IMG/VR virus record: IMGVR_UViG_3300024262_000030 | Location: 1 to 62,683 of that record | DNA length: 62,683 nt | Strand: one strand, 5' to 3' | From: a virus | Shown: positions 21,964-30,563 of the stretch, one piece after another | Layout: the number at the start of each line of letters is the position of its first letter | How positions within the stretch are numbered: the first letter of the stretch is position 1 | Position numbers and translations under genes: made by a program | The notes under the pieces: model-generated | Database searches by the model: none | Told to the model about the DNA's origin: nothing | The model's input: the letters and a program-made list of their open reading frames with translations, nothing else

Positions 21964-22547
21964 CAGGAGTAGCAAGATGTGGGAAAGACTCATTTTGTAG
22001 ATTGGGAGTAGAATATTTATTTGAAACTCGTGGATGGTATGGACAACGATATGCATTGGCTGATGAATTGAAGGCTGATGTTGCTGGTTTTATCCGTGAT
22101 AAAGTTGGAATTGATGTGGCAACGGACGATCCAAATGAAAAAGCATTAATCCGACCATTGCTTGTTGAATATGGCAGAATACAACGGATAAAATCGGAAG
22201 CACAGTATTGGACATCTAAAGTTGGTGAGAAGATTGAAAAGGATAAAATCAGCGATGTAGTCTTCATTACCGATGTTAGATATACAACATATCCGAAAGA
22301 TGAAATATACTGGCTCCAGAATAAAATGGATGGAAAATTGATTCACATTTCACAATACAATGTTGATGCTTCTGGAGATAGAAACTATTTAGCTCCGCCA
22401 AACAAAGATGAAGCGGAAAACGATCCTGTGTTGAAAGCAAATGCAGATTATCACTTTGAATGGAAAACTGTATTAACTCAAGATGGTGAACCTGATTGGG
22501 TGAAAATGAAAAAACAAATTGGTGAATTTTTAGATAAAATATTATGA
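21945..22547 (+). CDS. deoxynucleoside monophosphate kinase (T4 gp1-like)
   Basis: 200 aa. Walker A GLTGVARCGKDSF at residues 5-17, then YGQRYALADELK and VFITDVRYTTYPKDE, as in phage dNMP kinases that feed dNTP synthesis. Start 21945 overlaps the previous gene by 19 nt; a start at 21906 would only add non-family residues. Confidence 0.78.
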   Translation: MRIFGLTGVARCGKDSFCRLGVEYLFETRGWYGQRYALADELKADVAGFIRDKVGIDVATDDPNEKALIRPLLVEYGRIQRIKSEAQYWTSKVGEKIEKDKISDVVFITDVRYTTYPKDEIYWLQNKMDGKLIHISQYNVDASGDRNYLAPPNKDEAENDPVLKANADYHFEWKTVLTQDGEPDWVKMKKQIGEFLDKIL

Positions 22548-22798
22548 ACGACGAAAACGAAAAAACAGTGGAGTATATTGTTACTCCTGAACATCCTGAT
22601 TATGATGAAGTGGTTAAAAACACAATTGATTGTGAACCATGGCGTCAAACTGACGAAAATTTGAAACAAAGTGAAGAAGAGTTGAAAAATCATTTCAACG
22701 GTGGGGGTAACGACGATTCTAAGCGAGATGTCACATTCGCTTTGATTTTCGTTGTTGCAACGATAGTTGGATTCGTAATTGCTCAACTTTTGATGTGA
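22544..22798 (+). CDS. small tail-anchored membrane protein
   Basis: 84 aa, acidic soluble part followed by a C-terminal hydrophobic segment (VTFALIFVVATIVGFVIAQL). Coupled by ATGA to the kinase. Unrecognised. Confidence 0.6.
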   Translation: MNDENEKTVEYIVTPEHPDYDEVVKNTIDCEPWRQTDENLKQSEEELKNHFNGGGNDDSKRDVTFALIFVVATIVGFVIAQLLM

Positions 22799-23301
22799 TG
22801 AAACCTTCGTGGGATGTATATTATCTGGCGCAGTGTTTTTTAATAGCACAACGAAGCATAGATACTGGAACTAAGTGTGGTGCGATAATCGTATCAAAGG
22901 ATAACCGAGTATTGTCACAGGGCTATAACGGTCCATTGAAAAAAATACATGACTCCCAAGTTCCAATGACACGTCCTGAAAAGTATTACCACATGATTCA
23001 CGCTGAAGAAAATGCTATATTGGCATACAACGGTAGTTACCAAGACATTCAAGGTTCAAGCATATACATCACGGGAACACCTTGTCACAAATGTTTGAGA
23101 ATGATCATTCAAAAGGGAATTTCTGAGATTGTTGTTCCTGAGTTTCCAATTACAAAGTGTCAAGATGAAGGTGATTTGAAAGCTGCTGAATTTATGATGG
23201 AACAAAGCGACATCAAAATACGGACAATATCCGAGATTGATAGAATTTTCAAACTGTTTGACATGACAAAATATTACATGGATGAAAAACTCTCAAACTA
23301 A
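22798..23301 (+). CDS. deoxycytidylate (dCMP) deaminase
   Basis: 167 aa. Zinc-site motifs MIHAEENAIL (HxE) and GTPCHKCLRMI (PCxxC), and CGAIIVSKDNRVLSQGYNGPL at the N-terminal side. Makes dUMP from dCMP for thymidylate synthesis. ATG 22798 overlaps the stop of the previous gene; a GTG one codon earlier is possible. Confidence 0.9.
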   Translation: MKPSWDVYYLAQCFLIAQRSIDTGTKCGAIIVSKDNRVLSQGYNGPLKKIHDSQVPMTRPEKYYHMIHAEENAILAYNGSYQDIQGSSIYITGTPCHKCLRMIIQKGISEIVVPEFPITKCQDEGDLKAAEFMMEQSDIKIRTISEIDRIFKLFDMTKYYMDEKLSN

Positions 23302-24196
23302 AAAAACATATTCACAGATATTGCCGTTTGACATAAATTGTAGAGTTGATAAACAATTCGGCCGATTGCCTTTATCTATAATGGAATTTGATTCCGCTTC
23401 AAAAAAGAAATGGGAATGTGCATATTTTGAACAGGATGAAACAAGTAGACGGCGAAGTTCAAACTGTGAATATTTGAAAAATCTACAATTTTCAGAATTT
23501 CATGCTGGTGAAGCTGAGTGGATTCTTCGATACTGGAGTATGAAAGGTTCTGTAGTTGTAGATCCATTTGCTGGTAGAGCCACTAGAGCCGTCGTATCTT
23601 CTAAATTGGAAAGGCATTATACGGGATATGAAATTTCTCCTGATACATTTAAAAAATCCAAAGAATTGTATTCAGACAATGGGATATCTCCAACATTATA
23701 TCTGGGAGACGGGTGTAAGATGTATAATACCGAAGATGAATCGGCTCACTTGGTTTTTACATGTCCTCCATATTTCAATATAGAAAAATATGAAAATGTT
23801 GATTGTCAATTATCATCAATTGATTCTTATGATATATTTTTGGAAAAAATTTCCGAATGTGTTTCTAACATTTTTAGAGTTTTGAAACCCGGTGGATTTG
23901 TGTGTTGGAAGGTTGGTGACTGGAGAGATTCTACTGATTTTCGTTTGTTTTCACATGATAGTATTTCAATATTTAAATCTAACAATTTCAAAATATGGGA
24001 TATGATTATTATTAAAAATAATTCTCCGTTTGCTGCGTTGCAAGCTGGAAAATCAGCATCAAAAAGAAAAACAAGCAAAATTCATGAATATTTACTGGTT
24101 TTTAAAAAACCAGGAGAACTTGACATTTCAGGATTACAAGCTGATGTGGATTTGATTGAAAATGAATCAGCGAACTCTTTTTTTGATTTTGAATGA
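23282..24196 (+). CDS. DNA methyltransferase (SAM-dependent, CPPY type)
   Basis: 304 aa. Motif I VVDPFAGRATRAV (about residue 97), GYEISPDTFKK, motif IV TCPPYFNIEKY (about 161) and FRVLKPGGFVCWKVGD. Of the N4-cytosine/N6-adenine type. It overlaps the deaminase by 20 nt, and no nuclease gene is attached, so it is probably an orphan methylase protecting phage DNA. Confidence 0.82.
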   Translation: MKNSQTKKTYSQILPFDINCRVDKQFGRLPLSIMEFDSASKKKWECAYFEQDETSRRRSSNCEYLKNLQFSEFHAGEAEWILRYWSMKGSVVVDPFAGRATRAVVSSKLERHYTGYEISPDTFKKSKELYSDNGISPTLYLGDGCKMYNTEDESAHLVFTCPPYFNIEKYENVDCQLSSIDSYDIFLEKISECVSNIFRVLKPGGFVCWKVGDWRDSTDFRLFSHDSISIFKSNNFKIWDMIIIKNNSPFAALQAGKSASKRKTSKIHEYLLVFKKPGELDISGLQADVDLIENESANSFFDFE

Positions 24197-24498
24197 CTAC
24201 TATAGTAAATCTATACAAAAGTGAATATGACGTTTATATTGGTCGTGATCCTCGTTATGGTGACACAAAGTGGGGCAATCCATTTAAAGACCCTTTGATG
24301 CCCTTGCATGAAAAGTTACAAAAATATGAAGAATATGTAACAAATTCACAACATCTAATGGATTCGTTGGGTGAATTAAAAGGAAAAAAGCTGGGTTGTA
24401 CATGTAAGCCAAAACCTTGTCACGGTGATGTTTTAGTTAAACTCACCAATCAAAAGTTTGGCGGTGAACCTGTAGATTCTGAGTTTTTTGCTTATTGA
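24193..24498 (+). CDS. DUF4326 protein
   Basis: 101 aa. IVNLYKSEYDVYIGRDPR, KWGNPFKDP and KLGCTCKPKPCHGDVLV are the family signature; the Cys-rich tail suggests a metal site. Function of DUF4326 is unknown; common in phages. ATGA overlap with the methyltransferase. Confidence 0.85.
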   Translation: MTTIVNLYKSEYDVYIGRDPRYGDTKWGNPFKDPLMPLHEKLQKYEEYVTNSQHLMDSLGELKGKKLGCTCKPKPCHGDVLVKLTNQKFGGEPVDSEFFAY

Positions 24499-24515
24499 TT
24501 ATAATTTCAGTTTGA

Positions 24516-24523
24516 TATTTATG
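24516..24523 (+). promoter_or_regulatory. late-type TATTTATG motif with a leader
   Basis: Preceded by GA like the other late motifs, but here 35 nt upstream of ATG 24559, which has its own AAGGGAA ribosome-binding site. Confidence 0.4.
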
Positions 24524-24558
24524 TACTTTACAGTCTAATCTCAAACAAGGGAACAAAA

Positions 24559-24876
24559 ATGAAAAGCAAATTGAAGATAAATGTGTACGAATCTGAAATA
24601 TTGAAATCGTTTCACAATCAAGATGAATCCGAAACCTTTGAATTTGTGTCAAAAATGATAAATGGATATGAATACCCTCACATCACAGCGAGAAATTTGA
24701 TTCATCATTTAGCAGATTATGTCAATCAATATGTTGATGCTTCTTCTTCATTTGAAATTCAAACAACCAGCGACGAAAAAGGTTCTCTAGTAGTGAAAGT
24801 GGTTAATACCGCTTCTAAAGACGAACAGGCAACAGCTGAAGCGAATAGAGTAAAAGTTGTTGATGTGGAAAAATAA
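24559..24876 (+). CDS. hypothetical protein
   Basis: 105 aa; central ARNLIHHLADYVNQYVDASSS segment, acidic tail. Good ribosome-binding site. Not recognised. Confidence 0.6.
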   Translation: MKSKLKINVYESEILKSFHNQDESETFEFVSKMINGYEYPHITARNLIHHLADYVNQYVDASSSFEIQTTSDEKGSLVVKVVNTASKDEQATAEANRVKVVDVEK

Positions 24877-24879
24877 AGC

Positions 24880-24908
24880 TTGACAGTTTTTACAAAATAG
24901 GTTATAGT
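24880..24908 (+). promoter_or_regulatory. sigma70-type promoter placing a start codon at +1
   Basis: TTGACA 24880-24885, 17 bp, TATAGT 24903-24908; ATG 24915 after 6 nt. Confidence 0.8.
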
Positions 24909-24914
24909 ATATTC

Positions 24915-25301
24915 ATGCAAAGCTTATTCTTAGATGACATTCGCAATCCCCATGGAGTAAAATGGGCGGTAACAGATATACAAAATCAAAACATTAAATT
25001 ACCTGATACGGTATATGATATCGTACGTAATTATGATGAGTTTGTTGCTTATATTGACAAACAAATGCCAGACATGATTACATTTGATCATGATCTTGCT
25101 GATGAACATTACAATACATCGTTAAACCCTGACAATTTCAAGGAAAAGACAGGTTTACATTGTGCCAATTACTTAGTTGAAAAATGTATCAATGAGAAGC
25201 GTAGGTTGCCGATTGTGTATGTTCATTCCATGAATCCAATTGGAAAACGAAACATCATTTCATTATGCAACTCAGCAAAACGGAATTTTGACTTTTTATG
25301 A
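24915..25301 (+). CDS. cyclic-phosphate-processing receiver-like domain protein
   Basis: 128 aa. SLFLDDIRNP at the start, MITFDHDLAD (about residue 56) and RRLPIVYVHSMNP (about 97) match the cREC family of receiver-like proteins predicted to act on cyclic phosphate ends and often found with RNA ligases and polynucleotide kinases. The acidic pocket (DD, DHD) is intact. Activity is a family-level prediction. Confidence 0.68.
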   Translation: MQSLFLDDIRNPHGVKWAVTDIQNQNIKLPDTVYDIVRNYDEFVAYIDKQMPDMITFDHDLADEHYNTSLNPDNFKEKTGLHCANYLVEKCINEKRRLPIVYVHSMNPIGKRNIISLCNSAKRNFDFL

Positions 25302-25696
25302 ATGTAAATGAATTATACAGCAAATCAACATTGAATGCTGCTAAAATTAACAATGTAGCTGAAAAACGGAGAAATCAAAATGATCGTATTAAGCGTGAGG
25401 CTGTAATGCGATTTTTTCCACATTTAATTAATTTCATTGAAAAACAAATTGAACTTCAAGCTGAAAATGGCAACTTTACCTGTGTAGTATCAGTGGATAA
25501 AGTGGGGCGTACTGGTATTGAAATAAGAGGGATGAAAAATGGAATAGTTTGTGCGTGTGACTGGGATATTTATAGAGTCGTTGATGAACATTTTACACAA
25601 CAGGGATTTTCAGTCAAGGCATTACCAAGCATAGAACGTACTAATTGGTATATTTCATGGGAAAATGCCGTAACTCCATTGGATTATCAAATATGA
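25298..25696 (+). CDS. hypothetical protein
   Basis: 132 aa, ATGA overlap with the receiver-like gene. Alpha/beta appearance (FTCVVSVDKVGRTGIEIRG). Unrecognised. Confidence 0.58.
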   Translation: MNVNELYSKSTLNAAKINNVAEKRRNQNDRIKREAVMRFFPHLINFIEKQIELQAENGNFTCVVSVDKVGRTGIEIRGMKNGIVCACDWDIYRVVDEHFTQQGFSVKALPSIERTNWYISWENAVTPLDYQI

Positions 25697-26421
25697 GTTT
25701 TTTAGATTACAGCGACCAAATAGATTATCCTATATTTTTACAGGAATGTAATAACCCAGCATCAAACGAGTTATTCAGAAATACTATCAACAAGTATCAT
25801 AGCTATGTGAAATATAAGGATGCCCCCACGCGAAATATCCGTTGGTTGGTGATTGAAACATCTACTGGTCACTGTATCGGTGCTGTTGGAATTGCCAGTT
25901 GTGTACTTGCTTTAAAATCTCGCGATGGTTTCGTCGGATGGGATAAAGACGCACGAATGAAAAATTCCAACAAGGTTGCTAACAACTCACGATTTTGTTT
26001 GATTCCCAATGCGTCCAAATTGAAAAATGTTGCATCTATGACATTGAAACTTGTCGGTATTGAAGGCAGAAAAAGATGGAAAGAAAAATACGGTGACGAT
26101 CTGGTTTTGCTTGAAACTTACATTGAACAAATAGACAATGGAGAATTACACCGTTCAGGAGCATGTTACAAAGCTAGTAACTGGATATATGTAGGAGAAA
26201 CTACAGGTGTAAGCATAAGCAAGTCTCCTATGACACTGTGGAAGAAAGAGGATACTGCTCGTGGTAGATTATGTAGAGCGAATCCTGAAGCTGCCTTGGA
26301 AAAGTATGGAAAGTATTTAGGAGAAACTCAAAACGCTGGGTATAAAGTTTCAAAGTCAACTCCTAAAATGGTATTTGTGAAACCTCTTGTAAAGGATTGG
26401 CGAAAACACCTTGTGAATTAA
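25693..26421 (+). CDS. DruA-like protein (DUF4338)
   Basis: 242 aa. NNSRFCLIPNASKLKNVAS, RWKEKYGDDLVLLETYIE and GACYKASNWIYVGETTGVS are the core signatures of DUF4338, the domain of DruA in the Druantia anti-phage system. Start 25693 is in an ATGA overlap. No other Druantia gene is present, so it may be a stand-alone exclusion factor, a decoy, or a protein of transposon origin. It ends 4 nt into the convergent gene at 26418. Confidence 0.72.
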   Translation: MSFLDYSDQIDYPIFLQECNNPASNELFRNTINKYHSYVKYKDAPTRNIRWLVIETSTGHCIGAVGIASCVLALKSRDGFVGWDKDARMKNSNKVANNSRFCLIPNASKLKNVASMTLKLVGIEGRKRWKEKYGDDLVLLETYIEQIDNGELHRSGACYKASNWIYVGETTGVSISKSPMTLWKKEDTARGRLCRANPEAALEKYGKYLGETQNAGYKVSKSTPKMVFVKPLVKDWRKHLVN

Positions 26422-27062
26422 TCATATTTACAAGGAATATCCTCAAACTCTAGCCCGTAATGTTCGCATATATCCATACATTTCAACCAAGCTGCTTTAG
26501 CTTCTGTTTCATTTCCACTTTTGCTTAATGCTTTTAGTTTCTTGAGTTTTCCAAAAGTGCTTGCATCCATATTTTGATAAATATACTTCTCCATATGTGG
26601 AACGGTATCTTCTGTCTCAAAGTTGTCAATCTCCTTGCCATGCTTATCAGCTAAACCGCCTAATACATTCATATCAGTACTTGGATTCCATTTTTCTGTT
26701 AAATGACCATATCGTTCTTCGTATTGCTTTTTAAGCTTCTCCATTTTTTGATCAACTATACCATACTCTTCATTTAAAAAGTAAAGCATATTCATAATGG
26801 GAGTTTGAACAGTAGGCATAAACACTTCATTCATTTTGAAAAAGTTTTCTGCTTCTTGGGTTCCATCCTTGATTCCAGCTTGCTCTAGCATCAATTGACG
26901 TTTTCTAGTACCCTCTTTAATTTTCTCGTGATACTTGACATTGTAATGACCGGCAATCTCGTCAATCTTTGCTTTGGATTGTTTCGTTTGCTTTTTCGCT
27001 TCTTGTAATGACTCCATTGTAAAGTCATTCTTCATTAAATCTATTATTGAGTATTCTGACAT
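26418..27062 (-). CDS. hypothetical helical protein with (L-Q-E) N-terminal site
   Basis: 214 aa. Start MSEYSIIDLMKND is chosen after an AT-rich GATATATATACATAT; MESLQEA near residue 20 gives an L-x-E site like the capsid-targeting proteins. Mostly helix, C-terminal CMDICEHYGLEFEDIPC. First gene at the 3' end of the minus-strand block. Function unknown. Confidence 0.6.
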   Translation of the reverse strand: MSEYSIIDLMKNDFTMESLQEAKKQTKQSKAKIDEIAGHYNVKYHEKIKEGTRKRQLMLEQAGIKDGTQEAENFFKMNEVFMPTVQTPIMNMLYFLNEEYGIVDQKMEKLKKQYEERYGHLTEKWNPSTDMNVLGGLADKHGKEIDNFETEDTVPHMEKYIYQNMDASTFGKLKKLKALSKSGNETEAKAAWLKCMDICEHYGLEFEDIPCKYD

Positions 27063-27085
27063 ATATGTATATATATCAAGAAAAA

Positions 27086-28354
27086 TCAAAAAGATAACTG
27101 ACGAATCATTTTGATATAATCCTGCTTGGATGTATTTGGATCTTCTTCAAATTTGTCTTGAACCATGTCAAGAATTTTTTTGAAATCTTTTCCAGGTTTA
27201 AATCCCATTGCAATCAAATCTCCGCCTGAGAATGGAGGTTTCTGAGGTTCATTTGTCATGTTTTCAATTTGTGATTGAATTTTTGACGTATCTACCGGCT
27301 TATTCAATGAATCCATCAATGATAATGCTGTATATGCATGTCTTCCAGCAATCCTTCTGAATTTCCGAACAGTTTTCAATGATTGATCCAAGTTAAAGAA
27401 ATCTTGAAGTTCAATAGCATTTGCCACATCTGAAACGATGTGGTTGGGGTATTTCAAATGTTTCATCAATGATTCAACCTGCTGTTTCGGGATATCACTA
27501 AACAATACCGCAAGTTTAACTTCTGGCGATTTGTCACTATTCATTGCTCTCATTTTTTCCACGGTGAATTTTACACCAGGTAATACATTTTGAGCAATTC
27601 CAGAATTGTAGATCAATTTGAATGCTTTTCCACTTTTCTTCGTTTTGAGAATTTTGTTGAATTCTTCTTGGACTCTTTCACCTGAAATGTTTTTGATTTG
27701 AGCAGCGTTACGCTTTAATGCTCTCAACTGATCCATAGGAACATCCCAATCATATTTTACGAAGAACCTAACAAGACGTAACATTCTCAAAGGATCGTCT
27801 GAAAATGTTTTATCAGGGTCAAGTGGAGTTCTAGCAATTCCTTTTTCAAGGTCTGCTCTTCCCTTGCCTGTCAAATCCACGATCTCACCTGTTGAAATGT
27901 TCTTGAATAATGAGTTAGCAGTCAAATCACGTCTTTCAGCATCAGCTTTCAATGAAGCGCCGCTTACCTTTGGTTTTCTTGACCCAGGTTCATATTCTTC
28001 TGCTCTTGGTGCCACAGCCTCAATGTCAATGTCTGAAAGATCAACTCCATTGTGAGTGATTCCTTTCATAGTAAATTTGCTTGTTCCATATGTAGGAAAT
28101 AAAATCGGGTTAGAACCTTCTTTATGATTCCCCATTTTTTTAGTTGCCCAATTGGCGAATGAAATTCCACCGTCTGGTAGATCAACCACAACATCGATGT
28201 CTTTGATTGGTTTACCCATCAATTCGTCTCGGACAGCTCCTCCAGCAACTAGAACTTTGTTCTCAAATTCTGTTCCTGAAATCAATTCTCTGAGAAAGTC
28301 AATGGCTAAATCTTCTTTCTTTCCCTCTTGTAGTAATTTTTTCAATTTAATCAT
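27086..28354 (-). CDS. CCA-adding tRNA nucleotidyltransferase/poly(A) polymerase family
   Basis: 422 aa. VLVAGGAVRDELMGKPIKDIDVVV carries the G-G-x-VRD and DxD catalytic motifs; RRDLTANSLF and DPLRMLRLVRF follow, then a helical body. It can restore CCA on phage tRNAs that lack it (Gln 708-780, Ser 2356-2444, Val 2862-2932). N-terminus MIKLKKLLQEG has the L-Q-E targeting-type site, which is odd for a cytosolic enzyme and suggests packaging in the virion. Confidence 0.85.
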   Translation of the reverse strand: MIKLKKLLQEGKKEDLAIDFLRELISGTEFENKVLVAGGAVRDELMGKPIKDIDVVVDLPDGGISFANWATKKMGNHKEGSNPILFPTYGTSKFTMKGITHNGVDLSDIDIEAVAPRAEEYEPGSRKPKVSGASLKADAERRDLTANSLFKNISTGEIVDLTGKGRADLEKGIARTPLDPDKTFSDDPLRMLRLVRFFVKYDWDVPMDQLRALKRNAAQIKNISGERVQEEFNKILKTKKSGKAFKLIYNSGIAQNVLPGVKFTVEKMRAMNSDKSPEVKLAVLFSDIPKQQVESLMKHLKYPNHIVSDVANAIELQDFFNLDQSLKTVRKFRRIAGRHAYTALSLMDSLNKPVDTSKIQSQIENMTNEPQKPPFSGGDLIAMGFKPGKDFKKILDMVQDKFEEDPNTSKQDYIKMIRQLSF

Positions 28355-28536
28355 TTTAACATGAAATACAATAAAATATTCAGCGGTAACGCAATTACAA
28401 TTGTAAGTAGTGCTGAATGTTTTGTTGAAATCTCTTTTGGTTTTTTAGATTCTTCCGGTTGGAAATCCAGATCTAACTCTTTCCATTGATCTAATTTAGC
28501 TTGTTCTCTTGCTTTTTCTCTGTAACTTGGTCTCAT
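28351..28536 (-). CDS. small tail-anchored membrane protein
   Basis: 61 aa; charged helix then C-terminal membrane segment (ALLTIVIALPLNILLYFML). Overlaps both neighbours by 4 nt, so it is co-translated with the lysozyme and CCA genes. Possibly a lysis accessory protein (inference). Confidence 0.6.
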   Translation of the reverse strand: MRPSYREKAREQAKLDQWKELDLDFQPEESKKPKEISTKHSALLTIVIALPLNILLYFMLK

Positions 28537-29444
28537 TTTATACTTCTCATCATTTTTACCAATTTAACACCACGGCGTTTTACTTGGTCATACCATTTAC
28601 TGTTTTTCATTTCATCGGCTGCTTTCTGAAAGTCTTTTTTATTGACAGCCGCAATCATTTTTTCAAATTTTTTCAATCTCGGACCACCCAAATTGAAACT
28701 CATATCCAAAAGAACCATTTGAGCTTCCTCTGGCAAACTGTCAAAGTTTTTGAAGATTGATTTTGCATCATTGTATGCTTTATTCAATGAGAATTTGTAA
28801 AGGTTTGTAATTGATTTATCAGTGAGTTCTTTTTCACCTTTCAATAATCCACGTATATCAACTCCTTTCATTTGCAAAAATCTCAAATTATCCTTGTCTG
28901 TTAGATTGAATCCAATTCCAATTGAATATCCGTCTCCATCTCTATATGCCCTTTTTTCAATTCCCTCATGATCTGCAATCTGTTTGAATAACGCGGTGTG
29001 ATCAATTGCACCCTTTAGAGGTAAAACCGATGCTGCTGCTATTGCTAATGTTGATGCTATCTTTTTCATTCTTGATTCGTTTAGATTTATTCTAAACATA
29101 CTATCTTTTTTTGCGTCAGTTGTCAAGTTAAAACTGTTGGTGAATGCTTTGGCGGCTGAATCTGAAATCGGCTTACCGATCATATACTCAACCTGTGGAT
29201 GTTTTTGTTTGATGTATTTTGCCATTCGTTGAAGAGTTTTAGTTCCCTTGATGGGATTCATTTCCGCGTCTTTGGGTGCTGATACACTAGAAATGTATGC
29301 CAGTTTCCCTTCATTTGTGGGTGACATTAATTCATCTACTATGGCATAATCAAATTTCCCACCTCCATTTAATTCAACTGTAATGGAAATGTCTTCTAAG
29401 TCTTCTTCAAAACTTTCACGTAATAAGTTAATCATTGATTTCAT
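28533..29444 (-). CDS. lysozyme (T4-type, GH24) fused to an N-terminal domain
   Basis: 303 aa. The C-terminal 170 residues contain IADHEGIEKRAYRDGDGYSI with the catalytic Glu and Asp of T4 lysozyme, then IGIGFNL; the T4 threonine position appears as Ser. Residues 1-120 form a separate domain starting MKSMINLLRESFEED (L-R-E site). Between them lies MKKIASTLAIAAASVLP, a perfect-looking signal peptide with its own ATG at about 29069. Either a virion-associated fusion or two products from one gene. Confidence 0.8.
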   Translation of the reverse strand: MKSMINLLRESFEEDLEDISITVELNGGGKFDYAIVDELMSPTNEGKLAYISSVSAPKDAEMNPIKGTKTLQRMAKYIKQKHPQVEYMIGKPISDSAAKAFTNSFNLTTDAKKDSMFRINLNESRMKKIASTLAIAAASVLPLKGAIDHTALFKQIADHEGIEKRAYRDGDGYSIGIGFNLTDKDNLRFLQMKGVDIRGLLKGEKELTDKSITNLYKFSLNKAYNDAKSIFKNFDSLPEEAQMVLLDMSFNLGGPRLKKFEKMIAAVNKKDFQKAADEMKNSKWYDQVKRRGVKLVKMMRSIK

Positions 29445-29447
29445 ATT

Positions 29448-30563
29448 TTAATATTTTGATTTTTTCATGTATGGGCGAATATCTACATTTTTGTATTTTT
29501 CAAGAAATTGTAATGTCTTCTTCAAAATTTGAATTGTCATTTCAACATCCGCTAAGGCGTTATGCCATCCAGTAGGTTCAACATCAAACGCTTTAGCGAT
29601 AATCCCCAAACTCATTGACAGTCTTTCAGTCCCTCGTTTATCTGTCTTTATGAACTTCTGTCTGAATGCTTTAGCTGCATTATCATCTGAATTTTTGATG
29701 TATTCTAGTATTGGGGTTAAAACATTTTTGGTCAATGTTAATGTGTCAGCCACTCTGACATTTGTTGGGAATTGTAAATTGTATTTTCTAGCCCGTGATA
29801 CTATTACCTTCATATCAAATCTAGCATTCTGTGCCATCAATACAACATTGTCAAACTTTGAAACAAATTTAATAAACGTTTCCAATAACTCTTTTTCTTC
29901 AACAAATTCAGCAGTTGGTTCATCGTATCTTGTTAAATCCATTGCCATCTTTGGAGTGAAGAAGTTATTTTTGTTAATTTTCATGTCTTTCCAATTGACA
30001 CTTTGTTTATTTTTTCTTCCACGCTTGACTTTTCGTTTCAAACTTCCTTTTTCACGCTTCACATAATCCTTAAATTCAGGAGAAGTCGGTGATGTTGTCA
30101 CCTTTTTAGAATCTGGACGAAGATTTGCTTTGTAATTCATTTTGTCAATTACATTGAAGTCGTCACCGTCAACTGCCATGGCTGCCAATTCTGTAAGTTG
30201 AATATAATCAATCTGGGTTTGTAATCCTAAAGTTTCCGTGTCGAACACAATGATAGTTTTCCCTTGATATTTTTTCGTGAATTGATCAACCAACTCACCC
30301 GCTTTTATCTGTTGAAGTTGAGTTTCCTCTGCAATTTGTTTTTCAACTTTTTCAAGTCGGTCATAATAATCTGGAAGTTCCCATATATGATCCAATGCAA
30401 TTTCGTGTGCCATGTCTTGATCGCTTGTATGTTCCATTTCAACTTCAACTCCTTTTTCAAGCTGACTTTGGATGTTAGCAACATCTGTATGGTGTTTATC
30501 TGCAATATCTTGGATAGATTTGCCATCCGCCATCCCGCCTGGTATTAAATCTTTTAGTTTCAT
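29448..30563 (-). CDS. DnaQ-like 3'-5' exonuclease with N-terminal DUF5661 domain
   Basis: 371 aa. After MKLKDLIPGGM, residues about 40-75 (EHTSDQDMAHEIALDHIWEL) match DUF5661. The exonuclease follows: IIVFDTETLG (ExoI, about 106), AQNARFDMKVI (ExoII) and HNALADVEMT (ExoIII), giving the DEDDh set. Such a fusion suggests a DNA-processing protein carried in the particle; an editing subunit role is less likely because no polymerase is near. Confidence 0.8.
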   Translation of the reverse strand: MKLKDLIPGGMADGKSIQDIADKHHTDVANIQSQLEKGVEVEMEHTSDQDMAHEIALDHIWELPDYYDRLEKVEKQIAEETQLQQIKAGELVDQFTKKYQGKTIIVFDTETLGLQTQIDYIQLTELAAMAVDGDDFNVIDKMNYKANLRPDSKKVTTSPTSPEFKDYVKREKGSLKRKVKRGRKNKQSVNWKDMKINKNNFFTPKMAMDLTRYDEPTAEFVEEKELLETFIKFVSKFDNVVLMAQNARFDMKVIVSRARKYNLQFPTNVRVADTLTLTKNVLTPILEYIKNSDDNAAKAFRQKFIKTDKRGTERLSMSLGIIAKAFDVEPTGWHNALADVEMTIQILKKTLQFLEKYKNVDIRPYMKKSKY

